Shown: positions 45,847 to 59,373 of the stretch, piece by piece | How positions within the stretch are numbered: position 1 is the stretch's first letter | Layout of the letters: every line of letters starts with the position of its first letter | Source of the DNA: Diatrype stigma | Lineage: Eukaryota > Ascomycota > Sordariomycetes > Xylariales > Diatrypaceae | Reading direction: 5' to 3' | DNA length: 64,000 bases | Assembly (NCBI GenBank): GCA_022225965.2 | Contig: JAKJXP020000038.1 | Location: 248,001 to 312,000 of the forward strand | Position numbers and translations under genes: made by a program | The notes under the pieces: model-generated | What the model was told of the DNA's origin: nothing | Databases searched by the model: none | What the model saw: only the letters and a program-made list of their open reading frames with translations

Positions 45847-48782
45847 CCTGCCTGCTTTCTTGCCCACCGCCCAGACCGCCCTGGCACCTGGGCATTTCCC
45901 GCCTTGCCCGCTTTTCTGTCGATCGACTCACTTGGGCAGAACTGAACTGACTTGAGTTGTGATGCGCAAATTCGGCTACGCTAGTGTTTCGCCTTGTGCG
46001 ACCTACAGACTGGCTTCCAAACGAGGAAGAAACCGCAGAGCTGCCCTATCAAGTAGCATGTTCTGCATGCTCATCATTTGAGGGTGGGTGCTCTTGACAT
46101 GTGGCGAGTCGGGGTGCGCGTCGGGGTAGCTGAGGATTGGAGACCTCAGGTTCTCTCCGGCTAGGGCTCTCCGGCTAGGTCTCTCCGGCTTCACGGAACG
46201 TACGTTCCTTTTCAATCCCCAGAGGAAGAACCCTTTTTTCGTGTCCGCTAAGCAGAGTTTTTTTGCCGATGAAAAAACAGAGGACCATATTATTTTGGGT
46301 TGATGTTAGCCGCTCTGCTCCATCTTTTTCCGCGGGTGGGACAGGAAAAGACGGTAGGTATATTTCTGAATTGGCTGCATTCTGTAGATAAATGAAAGGC
46401 TGAGATCCCAGGAGAACTATAAATCTAACGCCGAAATTACCCCTTGCCTATTTGCATCCTAGAGCGATATAACTCGTCGCCCGTCCCGCTTTCACAGGGC
46501 TGAGCCGTACCACACGTGCCATGGTGTCTTGGGTTTCTGCTAGATACCGTGCAAGTCCATCGAAATTGAGATGACCACGAGTCAAGAGCCTCATTCTCGG
46601 GCCGGCAAGGATGCGTAAAGGTTGGACCAGGACGCCAGGGACGCCTGGAAACTCCCGGCTACCGGAGAGCTGGTAGGTCGTAGGTATCAATGCGGCTGGC
46701 CGCATGTTTGGCGGTTCTCGAGTCAGAGAACGGGCCGTCTAGTGATCCTAACAGCCGGTTTCGAAGAAACCACAACCCACGAGGGAATCCACTTCGGGAC
46801 GACCGTAACAAGACCTTGCCGAGGCGCCGAAGACCCTGAACTTGCTTGAACCCTGTTCATCTATGTAGATGGCAGATGCCTCCATGCCTCCATGCCTCCA
46901 TGCCTCCACGCCTCCATGGCATGTACTTGAATGGGGAGAAGTACCACATAGCACATAGCCCACACATCACACACTGAAAGCGGCGAGTTTATAACGGTAT
47001 GTGAATGCACATATATAACATATATACGTATATACCCGAGGGGGTTTAGACATACCTATCGCAATGGAGCCCAGCCAATCTGGAGACCAAAAAAATAAAC
47101 ATCAAAAAAACAAAAGCAAAAAATCCCGGAATTACCAATTGCTACTTACTCGCTTACGTCTCTTGCATCCGTCGAAATGGGGCCAGACAACCCGAAAAGC
47201 AACGTTCTGGCGCTGGGCGCTGGGCGCTGGGCGGCGGCGTGGCGGCGAACAGGCATCCACCATGATCCCCGCAGGGGAGGCTCCGCTTGATCGTACTTCC
47301 TTCACAGCCAGCCGGACTCAATCCGAGCCAGAGTTCGGCGTCGTGTCAGCCAACGAAAACTCGTCAGGTGACCCGCTCCTGCTCGGTGACAGAACATAAG
47401 CCCCCTCTCCCCTCCCCCCCCTATCCGTGGCCCTATCCTTGGAGTCCAAAAAGTAGTGTGTAGGTAGTAGCCCTGAAAAGAGTTCTGATAGGGGTCTCGC
47501 CAAGCAGCTCTACGTCCCATAATGGACACATCAGTCAGGATACAATACGCGGCGGCTACTTAACTAATTGGCAGCATCTTTGAGTAGTGCTTTACGGATA
47601 TAACGGTTTATTTGGGTACCTGGGTATTTACAGCACGTGTTTTGCCTACACCATGCTATATTTCCGTTTCAAGCTGAATCTACAATAGTCGCCCCCCCCC
47701 CTTTCTTTTCCATCTGCATTCTGCATTCTGCATTCTCCGAGCCTAGTTACTTTCGCCCTTGGTGCAGCTATAGTAAGTAAGGTGGACGGACGGTCAGATT
47801 ATCGGCACTACAGCCATGATAACTACACCTCGCATACTATGTATGTATGTGTCGTGGTCAACGGCCATTCATGTGGCTGACTACCAGCCGTTGCATGCAT
47901 CTATCTCAAGAGGGATTGGCTCGTATATAATCATTGGAGGAGGGTCCCATCGTCTGATCCACGACGAGCTAGCTCCCCGTTAGCAACCATTCATGAGAGG
48001 TCGAAGAGACTTCAAGTCTTCAGCTCTACGATATGTGCATCCCTTGTATCTTTTACGGTGCCATACTATATACTACGTATATAATGCATAGCCGTGGTGT
48101 CATGCCGTTGCACTATCAAGGGACTGGGATATGGCTGTCACACTAGAGCCTTTTCAGACTGTTGTGTTGCATTAGGCCAGTGTACTATAATTATACGAAG
48201 TAGGTGTGTATACTCTAGTTATTAGTATCAGTAGCCTCGTTTTCTAGTAGGAGTACCAAATTTCTATACCAGCCAGCTCATCACGATATCTGAAAACACT
48301 GTATAGTTAGATAGTACCGTTCCAATAAGAAGTAGAATGAACAGCAGGGAGCCAAGAAATCACTGTATAGCATGTGACTTGAATCAAATAATACTTCAAT
48401 CATTGAACTGGGCTATCTTGAATATATCACTAGATAATGTGAAGCTCAGCGCGGTCGTAACTTCATGCGGATGACATTAAATTCGACGATAACTAGGCCC
48501 CGAGCCTCCAAAGCTTGCTTCGCGAGGGTATCGAACTAACAATGACGACCCGATATGAACTCCCATCTGCAAAACCGAAATCAATTCGCTAGACGTGCTG
48601 TACGTCACAACACTTCGTAGTCTCATTCTCATCCTGCCTCTATCCTTCCTCCGGATCGGTAGAACCCTGCTCTGGGCCTATATATGTGTAACCTCTCCTC
48701 GAAACACTCACAACGAAGCTCTTGACACTCGTTCAACTATGCTTGAACCAACTTTCGACAACCGGACCTAGGCTGCTCCTGA
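45847..48782. other. Gene-free region
   Basis: No gene is recognised. Contains a GCCTCCAT tandem run at about 46877-46918, a GGCGCTGGGC duplication near 47210-47235 and a poly-C run at about 47692-47701. Frames of 70-111 codons (for example 46448-46705 minus, 47064-47399 plus) have no known domain. The right end holds the 3' UTR of the Munc13-like gene. Confidence 0.45.
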
Positions 48783-51700
48783 CTAGCGTCTAGGGACACC
48801 ACCACGCCCGAACGCATTGCCCGACGACGCAGACATCGCGACGCTCTTACTTACTATCATGTGAGCAGCCGCGGCGGCAGTCATGCGTTCTTTCTGGCGG
48901 TGCCGCTCTTTGAGGTAGCCAGCAGCCTCGGGGCGCATGCGCAGAATTCGGAGGATCATGTCGTCAGAAGGATCGGCCTGCGCCTCCTTACGTTTCTCCT
49001 CCTTAGCGCGGCGCATCGTGCCCAGGTTGCGATTCATCATAATGCTCTTGCCGCGGCGAATGGTACCCATGCTGGCAAACGCCGGGCCGGGCGTAGGCAC
49101 CGCGAGAGACGCACCTAGCGCTGGTGGGGCGGACAGACGGTTCGAGGTCATCTGGCTCTGGAGTTGTTGCTGCTGCCGCTGCACGTTGGCTGCTACGATG
49201 CGCTCCGACGTACGAATGAGGTTTTCGGTACTATCGAAGTAGAAGAAGTTGAGCGAGGCGAGCTCGTGATACTTAGGCGATCTGAGGACTTCGGCGGGGA
49301 CACCTAGGACTTCACCATCCTCATCTCGGGCATTGAAGAAATCAAACAGGAGTTGCAACCACTTATAGACGACGTCTATTTCCTTTTCGGTGAGCGGCTT
49401 CTTGTCCGAAGGCTTCTCTGATAGCGGTGGTACGAGGAGTGACTCGATGGATAGAAGTACCTCCTTCCATAGTCGAGTCATGACGGCGACCATAGTCGCT
49501 TCTGTCAATGTTGTTTTCATGATGGCAAAATTGTCGTCAAAGTAGGCAAACAGGGGCTGCAACGCATTCTCGACATCGGCGGGGGTGGTTTGGGGCGCCA
49601 CGGAAGCCCGCTTGGCACTGAACATCGAGGTAAATTGCGTGGTGAGGTTTGTCTTAGTTAGCCTCGATAGTGCTTCGAATGACAGAGACGCGTTGATATG
49701 TCTCGTGAGCTTGATAAGAGGCCTCGTTAGTCACATTGCTACTGTTTTCTTCAAGGGGTTATAGGGATCTGATTACCTTATCCGTGATTTTACGAACCAT
49801 ATCCCGCTCAGTCCGTTTCAGATGCCGGAATGCTTTACCATACCAGAACTGTATGTCGTCCCGCTCACCCTCCATGCTCACCCTCAAAAGTATCCTCCCC
49901 TGAGTATCGAGATCTAGCCAGAACTCTCGTGGGAGATAGTCGTTGAAATGGAGCGGGTCAAGCTTTAATGATGTCCTTCCAACGAAGTCGTGATCACCGA
50001 AAGTATCGTAGTCCCAAATGGTGGCCACGACATTCAAAGGAGAGGATACCGTGACGTCTACCGACTCATCCCACCTAGGGTTTAGGTTCCTCATGATGAC
50101 CCTTGTCTTGTGCAGGCGCTTCTGGTATTCGTCCACGAGCACGACGTAAGGATCGCTCAAGCCGTTCGTATCACATGCTTTGATATCCTCGGCCTCGACG
50201 ATTTTGATGGTGAACACATACTTAGTCGACCGTTTGGCTGGCTTCTTAGACCCATCGGCCTTTTCAAGTATTTTAACACAAGCATCCACGTTCATCGCCC
50301 TCTCGAGCTTGTCTAGCTCCTGCATTGCCCATTCTATATTGTTGAGTTTCACGAGAGACTGTAGGACGGGTCAGCAACGAACAAGGGGTGAATTGGAACA
50401 TAGTTGGCAGTTTTCATCATACCTCTGAGTAGAACTGAAAGGGCTCTATTTTGTCCTTGGAATTCCAAGCTTCCTTGGCATACTGCATAAATTTACCCTG
50501 CGTTGTCTGTGCGGCGGCTGCAGCTTCTCTCTCGTTCGGGCGGGGCGAGTCCATTTCCCTGATAAACATTTGGTCAACCGTTTCGCAATATTTCGCGATG
50601 CTGTTCGAGAATATCTTCGCTAAGTAAGTCATGAACCGAGCATGATGCACGTCGTTGTCCCATTCGAGTTTGAAGATCTGGTCCGCGGTCTGGTGAAAAA
50701 ACTGAAAGATGTCGATGATGGAATGGCTGTGCCGTTCCGCGTCCAACGTTATGTGGTCAGGGCCTAGGCTTCGCACCTGGAATTTGTCTTGCTTGATGGC
50801 GCTGTCGACAAATTCGTCGGCTCGTGTTTCAGCATTCTTGATCCAGCGCCAAACGAACTCATCCAGTAGCTCTTCGACATCAAAAGTGAAGGGGGCATTG
50901 GACAGAGAAGACCGATGGATGCTCCGTATTTCTACGAGCTCCTTGTACAAGTCGAAACCATCCTGGACATCCAGTTCCTCTCCTCGGTCCCGAGCTACCT
51001 GCACAATTCTCATTACGAGATCGTGAGCATCGTTTTCGAAGTTTGGGAACATAGTTTCCACCAGGATAACTAGGGGATTTACACCCAGAATCTCTGGGCT
51101 CTTCTTATATCTCTTTTTAATTCTCTCACATAGCTTTACCACAGATTTCCCCAGGTTGACCACATGACTGAAGTTCCAGTCTTCTTGACTCCTGGGTATT
51201 TCAGCATCCAGAAAGCTGCGGTAAACTTTCTTTGCTTGCTCCTGCAAGGCGGCTCCCACAACCCTGGAGAATTCCAGGGCATCTTCCTCCTTCCGAGAGA
51301 AGGCAGGGTCATTATAGATGTGGTTCTGTAGCACGTGTACAGCAGGCCCGATCGAGGGAGGCTTCGACTCGTAACAGTGCATGATATTGTCGTAGAATTC
51401 ACGCAGGAGGGCATCATGCAGGGTGGTCAGCATGTGCTGATACACCGAGTAGTCGTGTAAAGTCCATTGGCTCCTATCTATAGTTGCAAGGCTCTCGGTG
51501 TAGAGATAAATAGGAGGGGGTTTCTTCACCTCTGGTGGTGGGCTCTTGACCAGTTCAAATGTTTCATCTACGTCAATGACAGTGAAGAGAGTGTCGGTGA
51601 ACCTACGAGCTGCTACCTCGATGAATACAACAAGACGTGTGAATTGTGGTATTCGCCAGCGAACGCAAAGTTCCGTCAGAAGCTCCGTTGACTGCTTCGA

Positions 51701-53050
51701 AAAGGGGCCAATTTGGTCTTCGCTTGGCTCATGCATGGCGTCAAACTCCAATGCATACTTGGCGATGGTCTTTAGAAACTCGCGAGGATCCGGGGGAATA
51801 AAGGTGTAGTTGGCCTCGTCAACGCTTCTGATGCTGCTTGTTTCCTCGAGCGACATGGAACCAAGACTGAGGGAATGATCAATGCCCCCCGCGGATGGCG
51901 GCTCTGGACTACTTAGAGCCCTGCTCAGGTCGGAATAGGCCTGGTCGTCTCCATACCCAGATGAAGGACTAGACGGTAGGGCTTTGTCGAATGCCGCATT
52001 AGATGCCATAGACCTTCGAGCCAACTCGGGCCTAGCGGTCAAGATTTCTAGCATCATGTGAGAGAGAAAGGGCGCTTCTGCCTTCTTCCACTCTTCATAT
52101 GCTTCGTCTAGGTCGAAGTCCAGACTTCTCAACGCGCCATTCAGATTGGAATTGAGGCGGTACTGATATGACTTGAGGTCCTTCAAAGCAGCCTCTTCGG
52201 TCCAATTTGGGCGTTGGACGTCAATGTGGTTTTGGACATCAGAGTGTGACAGACCGAATATCTTAGCCACGACTTGGACCATAGGCATATCCTTGACATC
52301 ATAGCTGAGGGGAAGCGTCACTTCGACCGTCTTCCCGGAGTCTTGACCCTGGCCCGTATCGATGTAGAGGTTCTGATCATTGGTAAGAAGCTTGTTCTCT
52401 AGGGTGTTCAACCGACCCATAAGCTCCGGTTTGTCTCGATCATGTCCGTGGTCCTTTAGGACATTGGCTAGTAGCCTCACAAATAGAGCGAGGTGCCTAT
52501 CGACAAGGTGCTTCCAGGAATCATCGGCCGGGGCATGACCAAGCATGCAAGCCTTCGTGGCAGCCGAGTAGAAGATGAGGACAAGTGGTTCAACCTTGCG
52601 CTCCTTGTCCATACTTTTCCGAAACCCTTGATCGGTAAAAGCAGTATACGCTTGACCAAAGGTTCTCTTCACGGCAGCATCGTTATATCCAGGCAGTCTT
52701 TCGGCGCCCTTGATAACACGCTCCATCCTCTTCTCTAAGGAGGCACGAAAGCCATGGGGAAGCTTGACGCTGCTGGAGTTGCCCGGTACAAACTCGCGGA
52801 CCAAGTCGGATATATTGGTCGTATGGGCGCGGGGCCGTGTTTTCGGTGCTGGTGCTGGCACCCATTGCTTTCGCTTCGTCTTGGGTTGGAGGAGGTAGTG
52901 TAGATAGGCGACTCGAAGGGCGTACGTGTAAGCGTCGTCGTGGCTTACGACCACTTGTCGCGCGAGTGAGCTGGAACGACTTCTTCGCTCTCCTTTCTGG
53001 AGACTGTTGACGCGGCGGCTGATCAAAGACTTCCTCGATGATGTCGACAT
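48783..53050 (-). CDS. Munc13/Unc13-like protein with MUN (MHD) and C2 domains
   Basis: Three exons: 53050-50423, 50358-49777, 49709-48783 (introns 64 and 67 nt, the second with a TGACTAACG branch); 1378 residues. The open frame extends to 53092 but that codon is TTG; the ATG at 53050 (MSTSSRKSLISRR) is the start. Residues about 100-876 form a helical MUN-like region. Exon 2 carries a C2 domain at about 922-1040: VFTIKIVEAEDIKACDTNGL, SDPYVVLVDEYQKRLHKTRV, and ATIWDYDTFGDHDFVGRTSL, in which the calcium-binding aspartates are retained. Exon 3 gives a second MHD-like helical region and a basic tail. Fungal Unc13/Munc13-like proteins such as fission yeast Ync13 act at sites of exocytosis and endocytosis during septation. 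The role here is inferred from that; direct SNARE priming is not shown. Confidence 0.85.
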
Positions 53051-55716
53051 CGTGTTGGTCGTACGAGCAGCCACATACACTTGAGGGTCCAAGGAGAGAA
53101 GTCGGTCAAACGGCCATGCCTGTCTCCCTTGCCTCTAAACACGTTGGGTTGGTGCTTCTTGGGGGAATTATCGAGGAAAATATGTTAGAAACCAGGAACT
53201 GATACTGCGACCGGCCCAAAGATGCTTAATTCGAACGATGCAGCAAGTGGCGAGACGGCTTCTGAGGCTGTGGATGAGTGATGGTTTCCGGGAAACAGAA
53301 CATGTGCATGGCCATTGGTATGTGAGTAAGGTATGTGGGTGGTACAGTATATGGTAGGTACAATATATGGACAATATATGGTACAATACAAGGTAGGTAG
53401 CGTTAGCATTGGGCTCCCATTCAGCGTTATCACAGGCGTAGGTGCATGTGCCCCTGCTGCCCCTTCTGCCCCTTCTGCCCCTTCGGCCCTTGTAGGTTAG
53501 ATAGTACATACATACATACCTACCAAGGTACCTACCTGCATCTGATCTAAGGGCATTTTGGCAAGGATGCGCAACGTCATGTAGCCCAGTTAGTAAGGGG
53601 ATAGGGAGGGGCTAACCGGAAAGTCAATCTTATTAGCCAGCGGGCCATTCAGAGCACCATCCAAGGGCCATCTTAAGGTTATTCTTAGTCGACTTATATT
53701 CATTTACTGCCTCTCTGCCTAGGTATGTAAAGCCTGTTGTTAGTCGCTTTGCAAAATGCCCAATTGACTTTGAAACGTGCCTGTTCCTTAGCCTGATACT
53801 CGGCGCTAACTGATCTTTCTATCACCTTAAAACTAAGTATTTGCATGTTGGCATTTTATATTTTTGGAATGAAACATATATTAAGCTATCACCCATAATT
53901 GTATCTTCCCTCGAACAAAGAGCCTTCGTGCAACCACGATGAAGTTATGTAGCCATCCAGCTCCTTCGATTTGATAAGAAGGATTGAGAAGAACAGCGGG
54001 AAATATGGTCATCGATGACTTCCCGTAGAATTTAGGTGCACACCTACCTGCATAGAAAGTTATCCGGTCAGCCCAGGGAGGTACTGGGAGGTAGGTAGAC
54101 ATGTAAATTTATGGAGTCTAGTCCATAAGCTTTGCTACCTGTAGATCAGTTGGCAGATACGAGTCATCTATGAACAAAATTGGTTCATTTCCAGGCTTTC
54201 AAGTGTAAGTTCGCATCATCAGGGAATCGTGTTATTGATGTTCAGTAATAGATACCTAGCTGCCCTAGCTGCCTACCTATAGGTAGCTGAACATATCCTC
54301 CAGCCCAGCCTACCGGATAAGTACTTACCTAGGTATACTAGATAAGTATAAGCCCGTTCCCTTCTTGAACGAGCCACCATGAGCCTCTATGACTACGTAG
54401 GTGGTTACGTAGAGAACCCTGTTTCATGTATGATATCTTGTTTGATGAACCTTCACATATCATAATACTTCGTACTTAACCATTGAACTTTAAACTCGTT
54501 CAGCCAAGGCTACAGATATCGAACTACATAGGTAGTTGTAGTTATCACTTAGGTTGATGTCTTCATCACAGCAAGCAATACAACAGCGGATGGCGAACAT
54601 TACGTACTCGGTCAGGCTGTGCTGCCAATCATCCATTGCATACTTGGAACACAAGCTGACAAGTGACCTACCTGCCTTTGCCCACCTCCTTCCACAAGCC
54701 TTGCCTGTCTACCTAGTATCTATATACATCCTTCTAATACCTATGTGGTTGATTATACGCATGCAGAACATGTAAAGAAGCACACCAGGACGGACACTAG
54801 ACTCCAACCTTGAGATAGGCGGAATCACCTGCCTTATACACTATGACTATTAACCTCTTAACTACTTGTAGCCTTATTCAGTTGTATTATAGTTATAGAC
54901 AGGCACAATGCAGTTAGTCTACCATTGAATGCCACCAGTAGAATGCAAAGCACCAGTACTATGTAAAGCACTGGCACAAGCGGCCGGTTCAGCGCTGGAT
55001 TCTCTGGACTCCTACACAGTACCTACATAGGTAAGTATGAGGTACGTATGTATGTAGGTGGGCAGCGGTTCAGTGTTTGGACGAATGACCCCGCCAACCT
55101 GTCCCTACATGGTACATGCTAAGTATGTGCTAATTGGCTAACTAACACAATCTGATAATCCACCATACGAGACTTGGATCCCACCTACCTAAAGCCGCCC
55201 TTACTATTAGTTAGACCAAGGCCTGTCCATGGCGCAGGCTTATTGGCTGCCTACCCACTCTGCCACTGCTCAGACTAGTGCATACGTACCTCTAGGTATT
55301 GTACAGTAAGGTAGGTACAGTACTTGGGTAGCGTAGCATGCCTACAAGGTAGCATACATACACTGATACACACCTACCTAGGCTGCTAGGCTGCTAGGCT
55401 GCTAGACTACATACATACATACCTACATACATACATACATACGGAACAACTACCATCGTCGTGATCAAGGCTACTGAGTATTCATACACACACAAAGGCA
55501 CACATCCTCATACTGAGCGGCATCCCTTCTTCGGTTTCATTACAGTACACGCATTCAATGATACTTCGCAGCTTTACCGTAACCCCATATCGCCTACTCT
55601 AGTCATTCCTACCCAGCTATTAGTTAGTAGACACTGATCAGCTTGGCTGTCTCACCACACGTCGTCCGCGGCCGTTTCCCAGGCCAGCCTCGATCACTAT
55701 CGCCGTCACGGTCACG
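53051..55716. other. Divergent intergenic region
   Basis: Between the Munc13-like gene (-) and the ArfGAP gene (+). Contains CCCCTTCTGC-type 10-bp units at about 53450-53490, CTAGGTA motifs (53715-53725, 54322-54335, 55373-55410) and (CATA)n near 55409-55442. No gene is recognised. Confidence 0.45.
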
Positions 55717-58700
55717 ATGGGCGCTGTCAGTAGCCGGGCTGATGATGGTGCTGCCGTCTATCTGCGCGACCAGAACCGATGTTCGTGTCTTCTATCTCTG
55801 GCCTTTGCGCAGCTTTGCGCCATCGTCGATTAGAAGCTGTCTATGCTAACACCACCCAGTATCTATCACGTCCCTCGTCATCACCTGTCCTCGGAAGCGC
55901 ACTTCTATAAGCGTTTCTCCCAATGCCTTCCCCGCCACCCGAGTCACCGCTACGCGCAACTCTAGCGACACCAACTTGGTGGAATTCATCCAGGTTCGTT
56001 GTTCCAGTCGCTTGCGCCCGCCACTCAAAACTTTGGACTGTCCCTTATCGTATGTCGTTCTAACTGTGCTTCATCAGGATCCCGAGCCCTCCCCAAATGC
56101 GCCCGGTTTCCTACTCAAGCTAGCTAATGATGACGAACTCCATTTCACATTCACATTTGTCATTCGACAAGAGGCCAATGGGACGGTTTCCGATGCAAAC
56201 ATCAATGGCTTAACATATGTTTATGCATCTACAAGTCGAGAGGTCGAGAATTTGGTCACTCGAGAGTTTCACGCCGATCCGAACCTTCACAAGAATGCAA
56301 ATGTCGATCTAGTCGGAGATTTTACGACAGGAGGCTCTTCCTCTGTCTCCTTTGACTGGACGTGGAAATGGAAACCACCCAAGGCTGTAGAGGATAGAGG
56401 TGGTGGCTGGAGGAGTGTCTGCAGTGTAAGTTGCAAGGAGCTTGGAACACTTGAGTGTACATCCGCCACTAATGGTCCTATAGTTTGTCGAGTACGATCA
56501 GAGGGCTCATCGCTTGAACACCCTTGCGACTTTCACTTTTTATGTTGCCAGTAAGTTGCAGCCAGCCTGGTGGGGTAGAGACAGACGCGATACTGAACGG
56601 GCGAACAGACACCCATACCACTCCAAGCCATCCAAACTCGCCATCTCCGGCTTTCCAACTAGCTGTGCCACCTAAGCTCCGCCTTCCCTCTTCTCAGTCG
56701 GTTCAGTCTCGCATCAGTGAACAAGAGGAGCCCACTTCCCCTCTAAATCTTCAGCAAGATCCTCTGCCCAGCGCCGCTACCCCCGCACAGGCACCACCGT
56801 CACTGAGAGAACCTGTCAAGGTCGACGTAGCCTGTCCTCGCCCAGGTGATGACATGACCGTCAGTGACGATGGGCCTGTCTTCCGGGCTACCATCAAAGC
56901 ACTGGAACAGAAGACGGGGAATATGAGAACGCAGATGAAGAAGGTCTTGAAGAAGGCAGAACACGCTCGCTCTACCCAAATGGAAGCAAACGATGCGTTC
57001 ATGGGATTTGTGGAGGCCCTTCGAGAGGCATCTTCAACGAATGCAAATGCCGTGCAGCCTGCTCTAGAGCATTACTTCGAGAAAATTGCACGGGAAGTCC
57101 TCCACTACCAAAGACAACATGCGGCGACTCTGCAAAAGACCATCATCGAACCAATCAGTAAACTTTACATATATGATATTAAACAGGCTGAGGGGAAGAA
57201 GCGTGATTTTGAGGAGGAGAGTAAGGACTACTATGCTTACGTGTCGCGGTATCTCGGCCAACGGTCAGACTCAGTCAAGACCAAGAAGCTTGCCGACAGT
57301 GATACCAAATACCAGTCAAAAAGGCGAAACTTCGAGCTCAAGCGATTTGACTACTCCTCCTTTATGCAGGATCTTCACGGTGGCAGGAAAGAGCAAGAGG
57401 TTCTGTCGCACCTGACCAAGTATGCTGATACCCAGGCACGAGGCTTCTTGTCAACGGCGAAGAAGATCGAGGCTTTGTTACCAGAATTGGAAGCGCTCTC
57501 CAACGAGGTCCAGGAAGCCGACAAGGAGTTCCAATACCAGAGGCTTGAAAGAGAAGAGAAGCGACGTGTATTAGAGAAGAGCACTCTCCAGTATAACGAG
57601 CCCGAGAATGTGTCCTCGGCAGCCACTTTAGGTGCAAGCGCCATCATCAATGGCAACCAGCCCCCCTCGGATTCCGAGCTTGGTAGAGCGGATAGTACCT
57701 CATCTCAGCTCAGAGCCGTGCAAACGGGCGGCAACTCGAGCTCAATAGCCTCGCCTGGAGCCGACCTCTCCAGGTCCCCTGGTAGCGTAGGACAAGCACC
57801 GATGGTCAGTCCTGCGCAGAGCTCTAAGTTCAAGGGAATTCGTGATCTAGAAGAGAGAGATCTCTTCCAGGTTGCAAATGCCGAGAAAAACTCGACCCAC
57901 CGGAAGGAAGGCCTTCTCTGGGCCTTGAACCGACCAGGGAGTCACGTAGATCCCCTCTCACTCAATAAGCAAGGCTGGCATAAGTGGGTCCCCTTGACCT
58001 CACGTAGTCATAGACAGATCACTAATTTCTATAGGTTCTGGGTGGTGCTCGATGGGGGCAAGTTATCCGAGTACAGCAATTGGAAGCAGAAGCTTGATCT
58101 TCATATGGACCCCATCGACCTGCGGATGGCGTCCGTCCGCGAAGCCAGAAACGCGGAACGAAGATTCTGCTTCGAGGTCATCACGCCCCATTTCAAGAGG
58201 GTATACCAAGCCACGTCGGACGAGGACATGAACAGTTGGATCGTATCTATCAACAATGCTCTCCAGAGCGCAGTAGAAGGCCGGGGACTCAAGGACAAGC
58301 CAACGGCCGGCGGTTCAGCGGCCGCTACATCGACAAGCTTGAAGCGAGACATAGGCTCCATCTTGACCGGGAAAAGCAGCTCGCTGAACCATGGCTCGCA
58401 CAACCCTTCATCAGGAGCGAACTCTTCTCATCCCTCTCGCCGTATCACCGTGGGTGCAAGACCCAGCAGTACACGGTCCTCTACTACAAGCTTTGACGAG
58501 AACCCCGACAAACTCCTCCAGACGCTTCGTGAGAATGACCAGGGAAATACGTGGTGCGCCGACTGTGGTTCCAATTCCAAGGTGGAGTGGGTTTCGATCA
58601 ATCTTGCCATCATACTATGCATCGAGTGCAGTGGCATACACCGATCACTCGGAACACACATCAGCAAAGTACGATCGCTCACTCTTGATATAACCTCCTT

Positions 58701-59373
58701 TACGCCCGATATTATCGAGCTATTACTCCTTGTTGGAAATAGAGTAGCCAACATGGTCTGGGAGGCTCGACTGGAGCCAAACGTCAAGCCGGGTCCTCAG
58801 GCCACTAGAGAGCAACGCCTCAAGTTCATCACAGCCAAATACGTCGACAGAGCCTACGTAGAGCCCATCTCAGCAACTCTGTCGCGATATCCCACGGCCG
58901 ACGAGACACTTCTGGCAGCCATCAAGCGCAACGAGGTCCAGCAGGTCATCTATGCTTTGGCACTCAAAGCAAACCCTAACGTCACCGACAAAGTTCGAGT
59001 CACGCCGGCGCTTTATCTAGCCCTGGCGGCTGTCGATCCTGCGCCGCCATCCCCGAGTGGGACTCCAGGACAACGGTCAGAGCAGGAAACCAGACATGTA
59101 CCGTTCCCCATCGCCGAACTATTATTGCAAAATGGTGCCGAGATACCTACAACGACACCACCGTTTCCCTTGGGGCGCCATGCCCAGTCTTACCTAGATC
59201 AGAAGCGCGGCCGTCATGCGGCTATTGAAGCGACTGGCTCGTCACTATCGACCAACCCGTCGAGCAATCTAAGCCACAGCCCGAGCGAGCGAATCCAGCG
59301 GGACAAGGACCGTCTGCAGAAACGCATTAGTGCTGGAGGGCGCCTAGCCAAGTCGCCGATTCCCGAGCGATAG
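55717..59373 (+). CDS. Csx2-type ARF GTPase-activating protein (BAR, PH, ArfGAP)
   Basis: Six exons: 55717-55780, 55860-55993, 56078-56425, 56484-56550, 56609-57983, 58035-59373; introns 79, 84, 58, 58 and 51 nt; 1108 residues. The N-terminus MGAVSSRADDGAAVYLRDQN has a Gly2 suited to N-myristoylation (inference). It is followed by an Arf-GAP-associated N-terminal region (HADPNLHKNANVDLVGDF, FDWTWKWKPPKA). A BAR-like coiled region covers about 293-510 (RATIKALEQKTGNMRTQMKK). A PH domain at about 635-755 reads KEGLLWALNRPGSH and, across an intron, WHKFWVVLDGGKLSEYSNWK. The ArfGAP domain from about 819 has a zinc finger CADC...CIEC followed by SGIHRSLGTHISKVRSL with the arginine finger. A degenerate ankyrin-like stretch follows. 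The family stimulates GTP hydrolysis on Arf in vesicle traffic. Intron 5 has no in-frame stop, so its retention would only add 17 residues. Confidence 0.93.

Noticed and set aside
48480..48615. tRNA-like GTTCGATACC sequence on the minus strand
   Set aside because: No paired T stem, D arm or anticodon arm could be drawn.
53051..53092. Longer N-terminus for the Munc13-like protein
   Set aside because: The upstream extension begins with TTG, not ATG; the first ATG is at 53050.
56551..56578. 28-nt intron in the ArfGAP gene using the first AG after the donor
   Set aside because: Too short for splicing. The next AG (56608) gives a 58-nt intron, closes the phase and restores the family's VAN sequence.
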